From Curtobacterium sp. MCSS17_007 (lineage in GTDB: Bacteria; Actinomycetota; Actinomycetes; Actinomycetales; Microbacteriaceae): a stretch of DNA of 64,000 bases. This document shows positions 57,538 through 64,000 of the stretch, one piece after another; the first letter of the stretch is position 1, and the number at the start of each line of letters is the position of its first letter. The notes under the pieces are model-generated. The model did no database searches. It saw nothing but the letters and a program-made list of their open reading frames with translations, and had not been told where the DNA came from. The stretch is taken from positions 3,100,001 to 3,164,000 of the forward strand of contig NZ_CP126257.1 of assembly GCF_003234175.2 (NCBI RefSeq). The letters run 5' to 3'. The position numbers and the translations under genes were made by a program.

Positions 57538-57594
57538 GGCGTCGGGGCGGGACACCGGCGTCACGGCGGGACACCGGCGTCGGGGCGGGACACC
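57538..57594. repeat. Three 19-bp tandem repeats, set A
   Basis: Units at 57538-57556, 57557-57575 and 57576-57594. Copies 1 and 3 are identical (GGCGTCGGGGCGGGACACC); copy 2 differs at two bases. They lie 73 bp upstream of the ada-alkA start. Confidence 0.9.
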
Positions 57595-57625
57595 GGCCGA
57601 GTGTCGAGACGCCGCGGGTTCCGGC

Positions 57626-57682
57626 GGCGTCTCGCGGGATCGCCGGCGTCTCGCGGGATCGCCGGCGTCTCGCGGGCCGGTG
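57626..57682. repeat. Three 19-bp tandem repeats, set B
   Basis: Units at 57626-57644, 57645-57663 and 57664-57682. The first two are identical (GGCGTCTCGCGGGATCGCC); the third keeps the first 13 bases. It has the same period and the same first six bases as set A, so both sets probably share an origin. A 10-bp inverted repeat with GAGACGCC (57606) precedes it. Confidence 0.9.
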
Positions 57683-57724
57683 CTGCACCGCGCGAGCACC
57701 ACCGGGCCGGCCGGGAGGCACGAC

Positions 57725-57730
57725 TAGCCT
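57725..57730 (+). promoter_or_regulatory. -10 box of a leaderless transcript
   Basis: TAGCCT ends 7 nt before the GTG at 57738. Confidence 0.55.
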
Positions 57731-57737
57731 TGGCGCC

Positions 57738-58301
57738 GTGACCTCCGTGGACGACGTGGCCGGCCCCGTCGACCTGCCGTACCGCACCGACGTCGAGGTC
57801 GCGATGCTGCTCGTCTCCCCGCGCCACCGGTACGAGGGGCGACCGGCGGACGGTGCCCTGCCGGCGGACGGACCGGAACTCCGCGACCGGATCGAGCTCC
57901 GCGCAGGACTCGGCATCGTCGGGGACCGCTACTTCGCCGCTCGGGCGCACGTGCACGCGAGCGTGACGGTGATCGGCCTCGAGGGGCTCGACGCCGTCGC
58001 AGGGGCGCTCGGCGTCTCCGTCGACCCGGCGGCGACCCGGCGCAACGTGTACCTGCGGGGCGCCGACGTGGAGGCGCTCCGGGGCGAGCCGTTCACGCTC
58101 GAGAGCCCGGGATCGGACGGCCCGGTGCGCTTCCGCGGGTACCGACCGGCGAACCCGTGCGCGTGGATGGACCACGAGGTGGCTCCCGGCGCCTTCCGGG
58201 CGATGCGCGGGCTGGGCGGGGTCCGCTGCGACCCGGAGTCCGACGGCGTGATCACCCTCGGCCCGGCGGTCCTCCGCACGGCCCGCCCGGTCGCGCGCTG
58301 A
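57738..58301 (+). CDS. MOSC-domain protein
   Basis: A 187-residue protein with the MOSC fold: LRAGLGIVGDRYFA, VTVIGLEGLDAVA, TRRNVYLRGADVEALRGEPF and the conserved Cys in PANPCAWMDHEV. The MOSC domain occurs in molybdenum cofactor sulfurases and related sulfur-carrying oxidoreductases; this is a stand-alone version of unknown role. GTG start, leaderless. The tandem repeats lie in its upstream region. Confidence 0.8.
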   Translation: MTSVDDVAGPVDLPYRTDVEVAMLLVSPRHRYEGRPADGALPADGPELRDRIELRAGLGIVGDRYFAARAHVHASVTVIGLEGLDAVAGALGVSVDPAATRRNVYLRGADVEALRGEPFTLESPGSDGPVRFRGYRPANPCAWMDHEVAPGAFRAMRGLGGVRCDPESDGVITLGPAVLRTARPVAR

Positions 58302-58338
58302 CGGGAAGGCGCTCCCGCCGGTCCCGCCGTTCCCGCCC

Positions 58339-58378
58339 CTGCCCGTCCCGCGCCTGCCCGTCCCGCGCCTGCCCGCGA
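58339..58378. repeat. 15-bp tandem repeats, 2.5 copies
   Basis: Two identical units CTGCCCGTCCCGCGC (58339-58353, 58354-58368) plus half a copy, directly before the palindrome at 58379. Confidence 0.8.
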
Positions 58379-58440
58379 GACGCAACGTGGGCGGTTGCGC
58401 ACAGCGATGTACCGCTGCGAGCAACCGCCCACGTTGCGTC
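58379..58440. repeat. 20-bp perfect palindrome, ACGCAAC/GGGCGGTTGC family, copy 2
   Basis: Arms 58379-58398 and 58421-58440 are perfect reverse complements, with an inner CAGCG/CGCTG pairing. It differs from the copy at 47976-48035 at matching positions in both arms. It lies between the converging MOSC and PfpI-like genes and can serve as a terminator for both. Confidence 0.85.
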
Positions 58441-58452
58441 GTGCGAGAGGAG

Positions 58453-58998
58453 TCAGGCGGTCAGTGCCTGCTCGATCGCGTCGACGAACGCCGGCAGGTC
58501 GCCGGGGTTGCGCGAGGTGATGAGGCCGCCGTCGACCTGGACCTCCTGGTCGACCCACTCGGCGCCGGCGTTGCGCACGTCGGTCTGCAGCGAGGGGAAC
58601 GACGTGATCGTCTTCCCGGACAGGACACCGGCCTCGATGAGGGTCCACGGGCCGTGGCAGATCGCGGCGACGGGCTTGCCGGCCTCGGCGAAGGCCTTGA
58701 CGAGCGCGACCGCGTCCGTGTCCTGGCGGATGGTGTCCGCATTGATGGTGCCGCCGGGGACGACGAGCGCGTCGTAGTCACCCGCGCCGCTGACACTGCC
58801 GATGGTGGTGTCGACGGACACCGACTGACCCGGGTCCTTGTCGCCGACGAGGGTCTGGATCGAGCCGGACTCCTGCGCCGCCACGGTGACGTCCGCACCG
58901 CGCTCGCGGAGCTGGTCGGTGGGGACGACGATCTCGTCCTGCTCCACGCCGTAGTTCGTCGCGATGACGAGGATCTTCTTGCCGTCGAGGGCTGCCAT
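58453..58998 (-). CDS. DJ-1/PfpI-family protein
   Basis: A 181-residue class I glutamine-amidotransferase-like protein. The nucleophile elbow is AAICHGPWTLIEAG, with the Cys-His of YhbO/PfpI proteins, and DYDALVVPGG is the conserved acidic loop. Members act as stress-linked deglycases, chaperones or proteases; which one applies here cannot be told. The ATG at 58996-58998 has GGAAGGAG upstream. Confidence 0.9.
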   Translation of the reverse strand: MAALDGKKILVIATNYGVEQDEIVVPTDQLRERGADVTVAAQESGSIQTLVGDKDPGQSVSVDTTIGSVSGAGDYDALVVPGGTINADTIRQDTDAVALVKAFAEAGKPVAAICHGPWTLIEAGVLSGKTITSFPSLQTDVRNAGAEWVDQEVQVDGGLITSRNPGDLPAFVDAIEQALTA

Positions 58999-59087
58999 GG
59001 TCGCTCCTTCCACTGCCGGGGGTCTCCCGGCGCGAGGTCCACGGTCGTCCGGACGGCCTGGGGACGTTCGCAGTCCGGAGCCGACGT

Positions 59088-59741
59088 TCAGCCCCGGATG
59101 CGGAAAGCGGACCCCTCGCGCACGACCTCGACGCCGTCGTACCCGGTGATGCGTGGCAGGCCCTCGGTGACCGGCGCCTCGAGCGTCCCGACGACGACGG
59201 TCGTCGCACCCGAGGCGACGGCGGCCTCGACCCCGGCGGGGGCGTCCTCGAACGCCAGGCACCGCTCGGGCGACACCCCGAGCAGGGCGGCACCGCGCAG
59301 GTAGCCCTCGGGGTGCGGTTTGCTGCGCTCGGCGTCCTCGGAGGGCACGAGGGCCTCGGGCACGGGGACCCCGGCGGCCCGCATGCGCTCCACCGCGAGC
59401 TCGCGCGGCGCACTCGTGACGAGGGCGACCGGCACGCCGGCGTCGAGCAGCCGCTGCACGAAGGCGGCGGCCCCGGGGACCTCGACGATGCCCTCGGTGT
59501 ACCCGATCTCGGCGGCGATCATCGTGTCGACGATCACGCGCTGCTCGTCGGGGGACAGGTGCGGCAGGAACCGCTGCACGGTGTCGATCGTCTGCCGACC
59601 GTGCGAGAAACCGAGGATCTCGGCGGGATCGATGCCGTGCTCTGCGCCGAAGCGGCTCCACGCGTCCTCGACCACGGCGGTCGAGTCGACGAGCGTCCCG
59701 TCCATGTCGAACAGCACCCCGGACACCACGACGTCGATCAC
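59088..59741 (-). CDS. HAD phosphatase, beta-phosphoglucomutase-like
   Basis: A 217-residue HAD enzyme. Motif I is GVLFDMDGTLVDS, the cap has FSHGRQTIDTVQRFLP, motif II VTSAPRE, motif III SKPHPEGYL and motif IV FEDAPAGVEAA. It fits sugar-phosphate phosphatases of the YfbT/YniC group. GTG start 59739-59741; TAGGGT is 7 nt upstream, so leaderless. Divides the PfpI-like gene from the folate operon. Confidence 0.88.
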   Translation of the reverse strand: MIDVVVSGVLFDMDGTLVDSTAVVEDAWSRFGAEHGIDPAEILGFSHGRQTIDTVQRFLPHLSPDEQRVIVDTMIAAEIGYTEGIVEVPGAAAFVQRLLDAGVPVALVTSAPRELAVERMRAAGVPVPEALVPSEDAERSKPHPEGYLRGAALLGVSPERCLAFEDAPAGVEAAVASGATTVVVGTLEAPVTEGLPRITGYDGVEVVREGSAFRIRG

Positions 59742-59748
59742 GGGTCCG

Positions 59749-59754
59749 ACCCTA
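59749..59754 (-). promoter_or_regulatory. -10 box of a leaderless transcript
   Basis: TAGGGT (minus strand) ends 7 nt before the GTG at 59741. It overlaps the last codons region of the upstream RibD_C gene. Confidence 0.5.
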
Positions 59755-59758
59755 GCCG

Positions 59759-60499
59759 CTACCGGTCGCGCACCCACCGGGTCAGCAGCACGCCGCCGTC
59801 GCCGAGCAGCACGTGCGCGGGCCGCATCCGCCGCAGCTCCGGCGAGGACCCGGTCGCGATCCGGGGCCCCTCCCCGCCCTCGAGCGTCGGGTCGATCGTC
59901 AGCGTCAGCTCGTCCACTGCGTCGGCGGCGACGAGCGCCCCGAGGAACGACGGACCACCCTCGCAGTGGATGCGGTCGAGCCCACGCGACGCGAGCGCAG
60001 AGCGCACCGCACCCACGTCCACAGAAGCGGAACCGCACTCCACCACGTCGGCGACGTCCGCGAGCGCCCGCCCCGACGGGGACGACGCCCCCGACCCGGA
60101 CGTCAGCACGACCGGCCGCACGGGCGCCTCGGTGAACACCCGCGAGGACGCGTCCACCGACCCCGAGTTCGTGACGATCGCGAAGACCGGGTGGTCGGGC
60201 AGCCCGTGCGCCCGACGCCACGCGACGTCCGCGTCGTGCAGCACCATCGGCCCGTACTCCTCGTCACGCACGGTCCCTGCGGCGACGAGCACCACGTCGG
60301 CCACCCGTCGGAGCAGGTCGAACACGCGGAGGTCGTCGTCCCCGCCGAGGGAGCCGGTGCGCCCGGACGCCGAGGCGGACCCGTCGAGCGTCGCGACGAA
60401 GTTCACCCGCAGCCACGGGCCGTCGGGGACGCCCGCGGTGTACAGGTCGAGCAGCTCGTCGTCGGACAGGTCCGCGACGGACGGGGGCAGGACGGTCAC
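59759..60499 (-). CDS. RibD C-terminal/dihydrofolate-reductase-like reductase
   Basis: A 246-residue pyrimidine-reductase fold protein. WLRVNFVATLDGSAS, VVLVAAGTVRDEEYGP and RIHCEGGPSFLGALV are the RibD_C NADPH and substrate motifs. No deaminase domain is present, so it is not a full RibD. The GTG at 60497-60499 overlaps the folP2-like stop (GTGA). Placement in a folate operon suggests that it reduces a pterin or folate, in place of a classic DHFR (inference). Confidence 0.85.
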   Translation of the reverse strand: MTVLPPSVADLSDDELLDLYTAGVPDGPWLRVNFVATLDGSASASGRTGSLGGDDDLRVFDLLRRVADVVLVAAGTVRDEEYGPMVLHDADVAWRRAHGLPDHPVFAIVTNSGSVDASSRVFTEAPVRPVVLTSGSGASSPSGRALADVADVVECGSASVDVGAVRSALASRGLDRIHCEGGPSFLGALVAADAVDELTLTIDPTLEGGEGPRIATGSSPELRRMRPAHVLLGDGGVLLTRWVRDR

Positions 60500-61425
60500 G
60501 TGTTGTGCCTCGCTTCCACGGGTTCGCGCCAGCCGAGGACCGCCTCGACCATGCGCATCGCGTCGACGCTCTCGACGACGTCGTGCATCCGGACGATCCG
60601 GGCCCCGAGCATCGCGCTGACCGTGGCCGCGGCGAGCGAGCCGGGCAGGCGCGAGCCACGGGGACGTCCGAGGGACTCCCCCACGAAGTCCTTGTTCGAC
60701 ACCGCCGCGAGCACCGGGAACCCGAGCGCGACCACCTCGGGCAGGCGCCGGGTCAGCTCGAGCGTGTGCAGGGTGTTCTTGTTGAGGTCGTGCCCGGGGT
60801 CGACGACGATCCGCGACTCGGGGATGCCCGCGGCGAGCGCCCGGTCGACCCGCTCGCGCAGGAACTCGACGACGGAGACGGTCACGTCGTCGTACGTCGG
60901 TGGCGTCGGCAACTCCTGCCGCGGCGGCGCGATCGAGTGCGTGATGACGATGGTCGCGTCGGAGTCGGCGACGACGGACGCCATCCGTGGGTCCGACAGG
61001 CCGGTGGTGTCGTTGACGACGCTGGCGCCCGCGGCGATCGTCGCCGCGGCGACCTCGGGCCGGAAGGTGTCGACCGAGATCACGACGTCGGACTGCTCGG
61101 CGAGCTGGGACACGACGGGCAGCACGCGGTCGACCTCGTCGGCTGCGGACAGCTCCGGACCCGGCGCGAACTTCACGCCGCCGATGTCCACCCAGTCCGC
61201 CCCCTGCTCGGCAGCCCGGACGGCGGCCTCGACGGCGCGGTCGAGCGCGAACGTCGCGCCCTTGTCGTGGAACGAGTCCGGCGTGCGGTTCACGATCGCC
61301 ATGACGGCGACGCGGTGGTCGAAGTCGAACGTGCGCCGACCGATGGTGCGGACCGGGTCGCGCAGGTCCGGCACCACCCAGCCGGGTGCAGCCGGGAGGC
61401 GCGTTGCCCGCGACTCGCTCGTCAT
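60496..61425 (-). CDS. folP: Dihydropteroate synthase-like protein, FolP2 type
   Basis: A 309-residue TIM-barrel pterin-binding protein. MAIVNRTPDSFHDKGATF, DPGHDLNKNTLHTLEL and SNKDFVGESLG match the mycobacterial FolP2 paralogue rather than FolP1. The canonical GGESTRPG loop, which forms the p-aminobenzoate/sulfonamide site, is replaced by GGVKFAPG. The Lys of SNKD and the Arg-His of VRMHD are kept. FolP2 of mycobacteria is reported not to work as a dihydropteroate synthase, so the name is by homology only. Coupled to folE by ATGA at 61422-61425. Confidence 0.85.
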   Translation of the reverse strand: MTSESRATRLPAAPGWVVPDLRDPVRTIGRRTFDFDHRVAVMAIVNRTPDSFHDKGATFALDRAVEAAVRAAEQGADWVDIGGVKFAPGPELSAADEVDRVLPVVSQLAEQSDVVISVDTFRPEVAAATIAAGASVVNDTTGLSDPRMASVVADSDATIVITHSIAPPRQELPTPPTYDDVTVSVVEFLRERVDRALAAGIPESRIVVDPGHDLNKNTLHTLELTRRLPEVVALGFPVLAAVSNKDFVGESLGRPRGSRLPGSLAAATVSAMLGARIVRMHDVVESVDAMRMVEAVLGWREPVEARHNT

Positions 61426-62045
61426 GCGTCCGCCCCGTGGTCGGCCCCAGCCGCTCCAGCAGCGCCGACGCCCGCACCGATGAGCGCGATCGCCTCGGCC
61501 CGCCCCGCCGCCTCGGCCAGCGTGCCGGTCGCCGCGACGGTGACCGTCGACGAACCGGACTGCCGCTCGCCCCGCGCGGTCACGCACTGGTGGGTCGCGT
61601 CGAGCACGACGAGCACCCCCGCGGCGTCGAGCCCCTCGGTGACGGCCGCCGCGACCTGCTCCCCGAGCCGCTCCTGCAGCTGCGGGCGCGAGGCCACGGC
61701 GTCCAGCACGCGCGACAGGGTCCCGAGGCCGATGAGCTGCTCGCCCGGCGCGTACGCCAGGTGTGCGACCCCGATGAAGGGCAGCAGGTGGTGCTCGCAC
61801 ATCGAGCGGAAGCGCACGTCGCGGACGACCACGAGCTGGCCGCGCTCGCCGTCCTCCGAGTGCACGGCTCCGTCGCGGGCGATCGCGGTGGCGTCGACGC
61901 CCATGCCGGCGAAGAACTCGGCGTACGAGTCCGCGACGCGGGCGGGGGTCCGTTCGAGCTCGGGGCGGTCGGGGTCGTCGCCGACGGCGAGGAGGAGCTC
62001 GCGCACGGCGGCTTCGATCCGCGCGCGGTCCAGACGTTCGTTCAC
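61422..62045 (-). CDS. folE: GTP cyclohydrolase I
   Basis: A 207-residue enzyme making dihydroneopterin triphosphate from GTP, the first step of folate synthesis. The zinc site is complete (Cys and His in RSMCEHHLLPF, Cys in TTHQCVTARG-like ATHQCVTARG). A ~25-residue Ala/Gly tail follows the core. I start at GTG 62043-62045, with TTGGAT 6 nt upstream (leaderless); an ATG five codons earlier (62060) is the alternative. First gene of the folE-folP2-RibD_C operon. Confidence 0.93.
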   Translation of the reverse strand: MNERLDRARIEAAVRELLLAVGDDPDRPELERTPARVADSYAEFFAGMGVDATAIARDGAVHSEDGERGQLVVVRDVRFRSMCEHHLLPFIGVAHLAYAPGEQLIGLGTLSRVLDAVASRPQLQERLGEQVAAAVTEGLDAAGVLVVLDATHQCVTARGERQSGSSTVTVAATGTLAEAAGRAEAIALIGAGVGAAGAAGADHGADA

Positions 62046-62173
62046 GCTCTCATCCAACACCGTTGCTGGCCGCAGAACGCGGCCACCTGTCGACCGCGCC
62101 GTACCCCGTCGAGGTGCGCCGTGCCTCCCGGCCGGGCGGTACCAGGGCGACCCGCCGCGCTCCCAGCGTTCTG

Positions 62174-62179
62174 TAAACT
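62174..62179 (+). promoter_or_regulatory. -10 box of a leaderless transcript
   Basis: TAAACT ends 6 nt before the GTG at 62186. A guanine-type riboswitch, common before such genes in Firmicutes, is ruled out by the lack of a leader. Confidence 0.65.
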
Positions 62180-62185
62180 CGTTCG

Positions 62186-63658
62186 GTGAGCGCCCAGCAG
62201 ACCGACACCCCGCCCCGGAACCGCTTCGCGTCCGGCCTCGACCGCTTCTTCTCGATCACGCAGCGCGGGTCGAGCATCCCCCGTGAGATCCGCGGTGGCC
62301 TCGTCTCCTTCGTGACGATGGCGTACATCGTCATCCTCAACCCGCTGATCCTCGGCGGGTTCAGCCAGGACCAGGCACCGCAGGACGTCGTCGGCGGCTG
62401 GCTGCAGAACGCGCAGGTCGCCGCCGCGACCGGACTCGTCGCCGGTGTCATGACGATCGCCATGGGGCTCATCGCGAACCTGCCGTTCGGCATCGCGGCG
62501 GGTCTCGGCATCAACTCGTTCCTCGCCGTGAGCGTCGTGCACCAGGTGACCTGGGCCGAGGCGATGGGTCTCGTCGTCATCAACGGCGTCGTCATCGTCA
62601 TCCTGGCGCTGACCGGCATCCGGACGATGATCTTCACCGCCGTGCCCGCGCAGCTCAAGGCCGCGATCACGGTCGGCATCGGTCTGTTCATCGCCTTCAT
62701 CGGTCTCGTCGACTCCGGGTTCGTCCGCACCACGAAGATCGCCTCGCCGCCGCTGCAGCTCGGCGAGGACGGCTCCGTCGGGGCCCTGCCGACGATCGTG
62801 TTCCTGATCGGCCTCGTCCTCATCGGCACGCTCATGGCCCGCCGGGTGAAGGGTGCGCTGCTCATCGGCATCGTCGGCACGACGATCGTCGCGATCGTCC
62901 TGCAGGCGGTCTTCCGGGTGCCGACGTCGGTCGACTCGCCCACCGGGTGGAACCTCAACGCCCCGGGGCTGCCGAGCGCGCTCTTCGCCGTGCCGGACCT
63001 GTCGCTCGTCGGGCACGCGGACGTCGTGGGCGCCTTCACCCGCATCGGCCCGATCGCCGCGTCGATGCTCGTCTTCACCCTGGTCTTCACGAACTTCTTC
63101 GACGCGATGGGCACGATGACCGGGCTCGCCAAGGCCGCCGGCGTCGCGCACCCGGACGGCACGTTCCCCCGGCTCAAGTCGGCGCTCGTCGTCGAGGGTG
63201 CCGGTGCGATCGCCGGCGGTGGCGCCTCGGTGTCGTCGAACACCGTCTTCATCGACTCGGCGTCGGGCATCGGCGAGGGCGCCCGCACGGGCATGGCCTC
63301 CGTCGTCACCGGCCTGCTGTTCCTGGCGTCGATGTTCCTCACGCCGCTGACCCAGGTCGTTCCGCTCGAGGTCGCGGCCGCCGGACTCGTCGTCGTCGGT
63401 GCGCTCATGGTGGCGCAGGTGAAGGACATCGACTGGACGGACTTCGGCGCCGCGCTGCCGGCGTTCCTGACCATCGTCGTGATGCCGCTGACCTACTCGA
63501 TCGCGAACGGCATCGGCGCGGGCTTCATCAGCTGGGTGCTCATCAAGCTGCTGTCCGGCCGCGGGCGCGAGGTCTCGTGGCTGCTGTACGTGGTGGCCGC
63601 GGGCTTCCTGCTGTACTTCGCGCGCGGGCCGCTGGAGGCGCTGCTCGGCGTCGGGTAG
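62186..63658 (+). CDS. NCS2-family purine permease (AzgA/PbuG-like)
   Basis: A 490-residue proton symporter for hypoxanthine, guanine or adenine, with about 13 membrane helices. The signature TMAYIVILNPLIL near the start, FGIAAGLGINSFLAV, FTNFFDAMGTMTGLAKAAG and GAGAIAGGGASVSSNTVFIDSASG are those of the AzgA subfamily. GTG start at 62186, leaderless. Ends at a strong palindrome. Confidence 0.93.
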   Translation: MSAQQTDTPPRNRFASGLDRFFSITQRGSSIPREIRGGLVSFVTMAYIVILNPLILGGFSQDQAPQDVVGGWLQNAQVAAATGLVAGVMTIAMGLIANLPFGIAAGLGINSFLAVSVVHQVTWAEAMGLVVINGVVIVILALTGIRTMIFTAVPAQLKAAITVGIGLFIAFIGLVDSGFVRTTKIASPPLQLGEDGSVGALPTIVFLIGLVLIGTLMARRVKGALLIGIVGTTIVAIVLQAVFRVPTSVDSPTGWNLNAPGLPSALFAVPDLSLVGHADVVGAFTRIGPIAASMLVFTLVFTNFFDAMGTMTGLAKAAGVAHPDGTFPRLKSALVVEGAGAIAGGGASVSSNTVFIDSASGIGEGARTGMASVVTGLLFLASMFLTPLTQVVPLEVAAAGLVVVGALMVAQVKDIDWTDFGAALPAFLTIVVMPLTYSIANGIGAGFISWVLIKLLSGRGREVSWLLYVVAAGFLLYFARGPLEALLGVG

Positions 63659-63695
63659 CGGCGGCGCTCTCCGCGCGGGTGCGTCCCGCTCCGTT

Positions 63696-63750
63696 CCGCG
63701 AAAGCGACAGATCCCGGCGAACGCTTCGCCGGGATCTGTCGCTTTCGCGG
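63696..63750. terminator. 26-bp perfect palindrome, AGCGACAGATCCC family, copy 2
   Basis: Arms 63696-63721 and 63725-63750 are perfect reverse complements over 26 bp with a 3-nt loop. The core AGCGACAGATCCC is shared with 34491-34541. It lies between converging genes and should terminate both. Confidence 0.88.
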
Positions 63751-63798
63751 TCGGGGAGGCCCGACGCGTCCGGCCAGCGTCGGCCGGGAGGCGCGGGG

Positions 63799-63999
63799 TC
63801 AGTCCCGCAGGTCGGCCGGCTTCGCCTCGTGGCGGCGTCGGCCCGGGGTGCGCCGGTCTTCCTTCATGCTCGCCTCGTACAGGTGGCGCTTCCCGCCGAC
63901 GAGCTGGTCGCGCGCGGTCTGCTCGAGTTCCTTGGCGAGGGCGTAGTAGTTGTCGTCGTAGTCCTCGACGATCTGGAACGTCCACCGCCCGTCGATCAC
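63799..63999 (-). CDS. Small hypothetical protein, possibly cut by the window edge
   Basis: A 66-residue frame beginning at GTG 63997-63999, one base from the right edge, so the true start may be further out. It reads MIDGRWTFQIVEDYDDNYYA, ..LEQTARDQLVGGKRHLYEAS and a basic tail. Helical and charged; no family recognised. It converges on the purine permease. Confidence 0.5.
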   Translation of the reverse strand: MIDGRWTFQIVEDYDDNYYALAKELEQTARDQLVGGKRHLYEASMKEDRRTPGRRRHEAKPADLRD

Positions 64000-64000
64000 G

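Noticed and set aside
57538..57682. CRISPR array
   Set aside because: The 19-bp repeats are adjacent with no spacers, and no cas genes are present.
62061..62185. Purine riboswitch before the NCS2 permease
   Set aside because: The -10 box is 6 nt before the start codon, so there is no leader to hold a riboswitch.
62042..63985. Minus-strand open frame opposite the purine permease
   Set aside because: Composition is almost only Asp, Arg, Gly, Glu and Ala, the mirror of a membrane protein; the permease is unmistakable.

Overview
The window is about 71% G+C throughout. It has GTG and TTG starts, many ATGA/GTGA stop-start overlaps, many leaderless genes, and gene families typical of Actinobacteria (DUF4916, DUF4333, CGNR, LysG/LysE, Lhr-Nei2, TTG-started rpoB and rpoC). 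I read it as a chromosomal segment of a Microbacteriaceae member, most likely Curtobacterium or a close relative. Genus is inference; no 16S gene is present. I saw no tRNA, rRNA, insertion sequence, prophage, integrase or CRISPR array.

Layout. 1-10317 (minus strand): a type IV pilus locus, pilB-pilT-pilC-pilA-three minor pilins-pilD-pilM, with pilM running off the left edge. 10673-11038: a small VOC protein. 11167-18584 (minus): rpoBC with a recognisable sigma70-type promoter. 18943-22132 (minus): a PH-like membrane protein and a LuxR-type two-component operon. 22267-31624: mostly single small genes (spermidine-synthase-like, TPR, SprT-like, CGNR, Nramp manganese transporter, ComB-like, GNAT, DUF4333, DUF1684, GntR), many with a -10 box 6-7 nt before the start codon. 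31695-36494: a GH114 lipoprotein, a DEAD-box helicase with a long leader, CsbD, DUF4916 and a PadR regulator. 36645-42244: the lhr helicase followed by a Nei-type glycosylase. 42911-47628 (minus): a three-gene operon of processive GT2 synthase, HlyD-like adaptor and GH81 endo-beta-1,3-glucanase. 48077-55045: aldo/keto reductase with a divergent TetR, divergent LysG/LysE, an APC permease, a HAD protein and an alpha/beta hydrolase. 55244-58301: Ada-AlkA fusion plus Ogt (alkylation repair), and a MOSC protein. 58453-62045 (minus): a PfpI-like protein, a HAD phosphatase and a folE-folP2-like-RibD_C operon. 62186-63658: an NCS2 purine permease. The right edge cuts into or just before a small unknown gene.

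How genes work together. The pilus locus looks complete for the motor, platform, major pilin, minor pilins and prepilin peptidase. It has no secretin, as expected for a one-membrane cell. The GT2-HlyD-GH81 operon is the best candidate for a little-described system: its layout resembles beta-glucan synthase loci (synthase, periplasmic adaptor, endoglucanase), and the GH81 partner suggests a beta-1,3-containing product. Together with pili and a GH114 lipoprotein this points to surface attachment or biofilm functions.

Non-coding structure. Gene ends carry unusually long, near-perfect inverted repeats that fall into recurring sequence families. The alkA/MOSC intergenic region holds two sets of 19-bp tandem repeats. 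Clear palindromic operators precede the Nramp, TetR and PadR genes.
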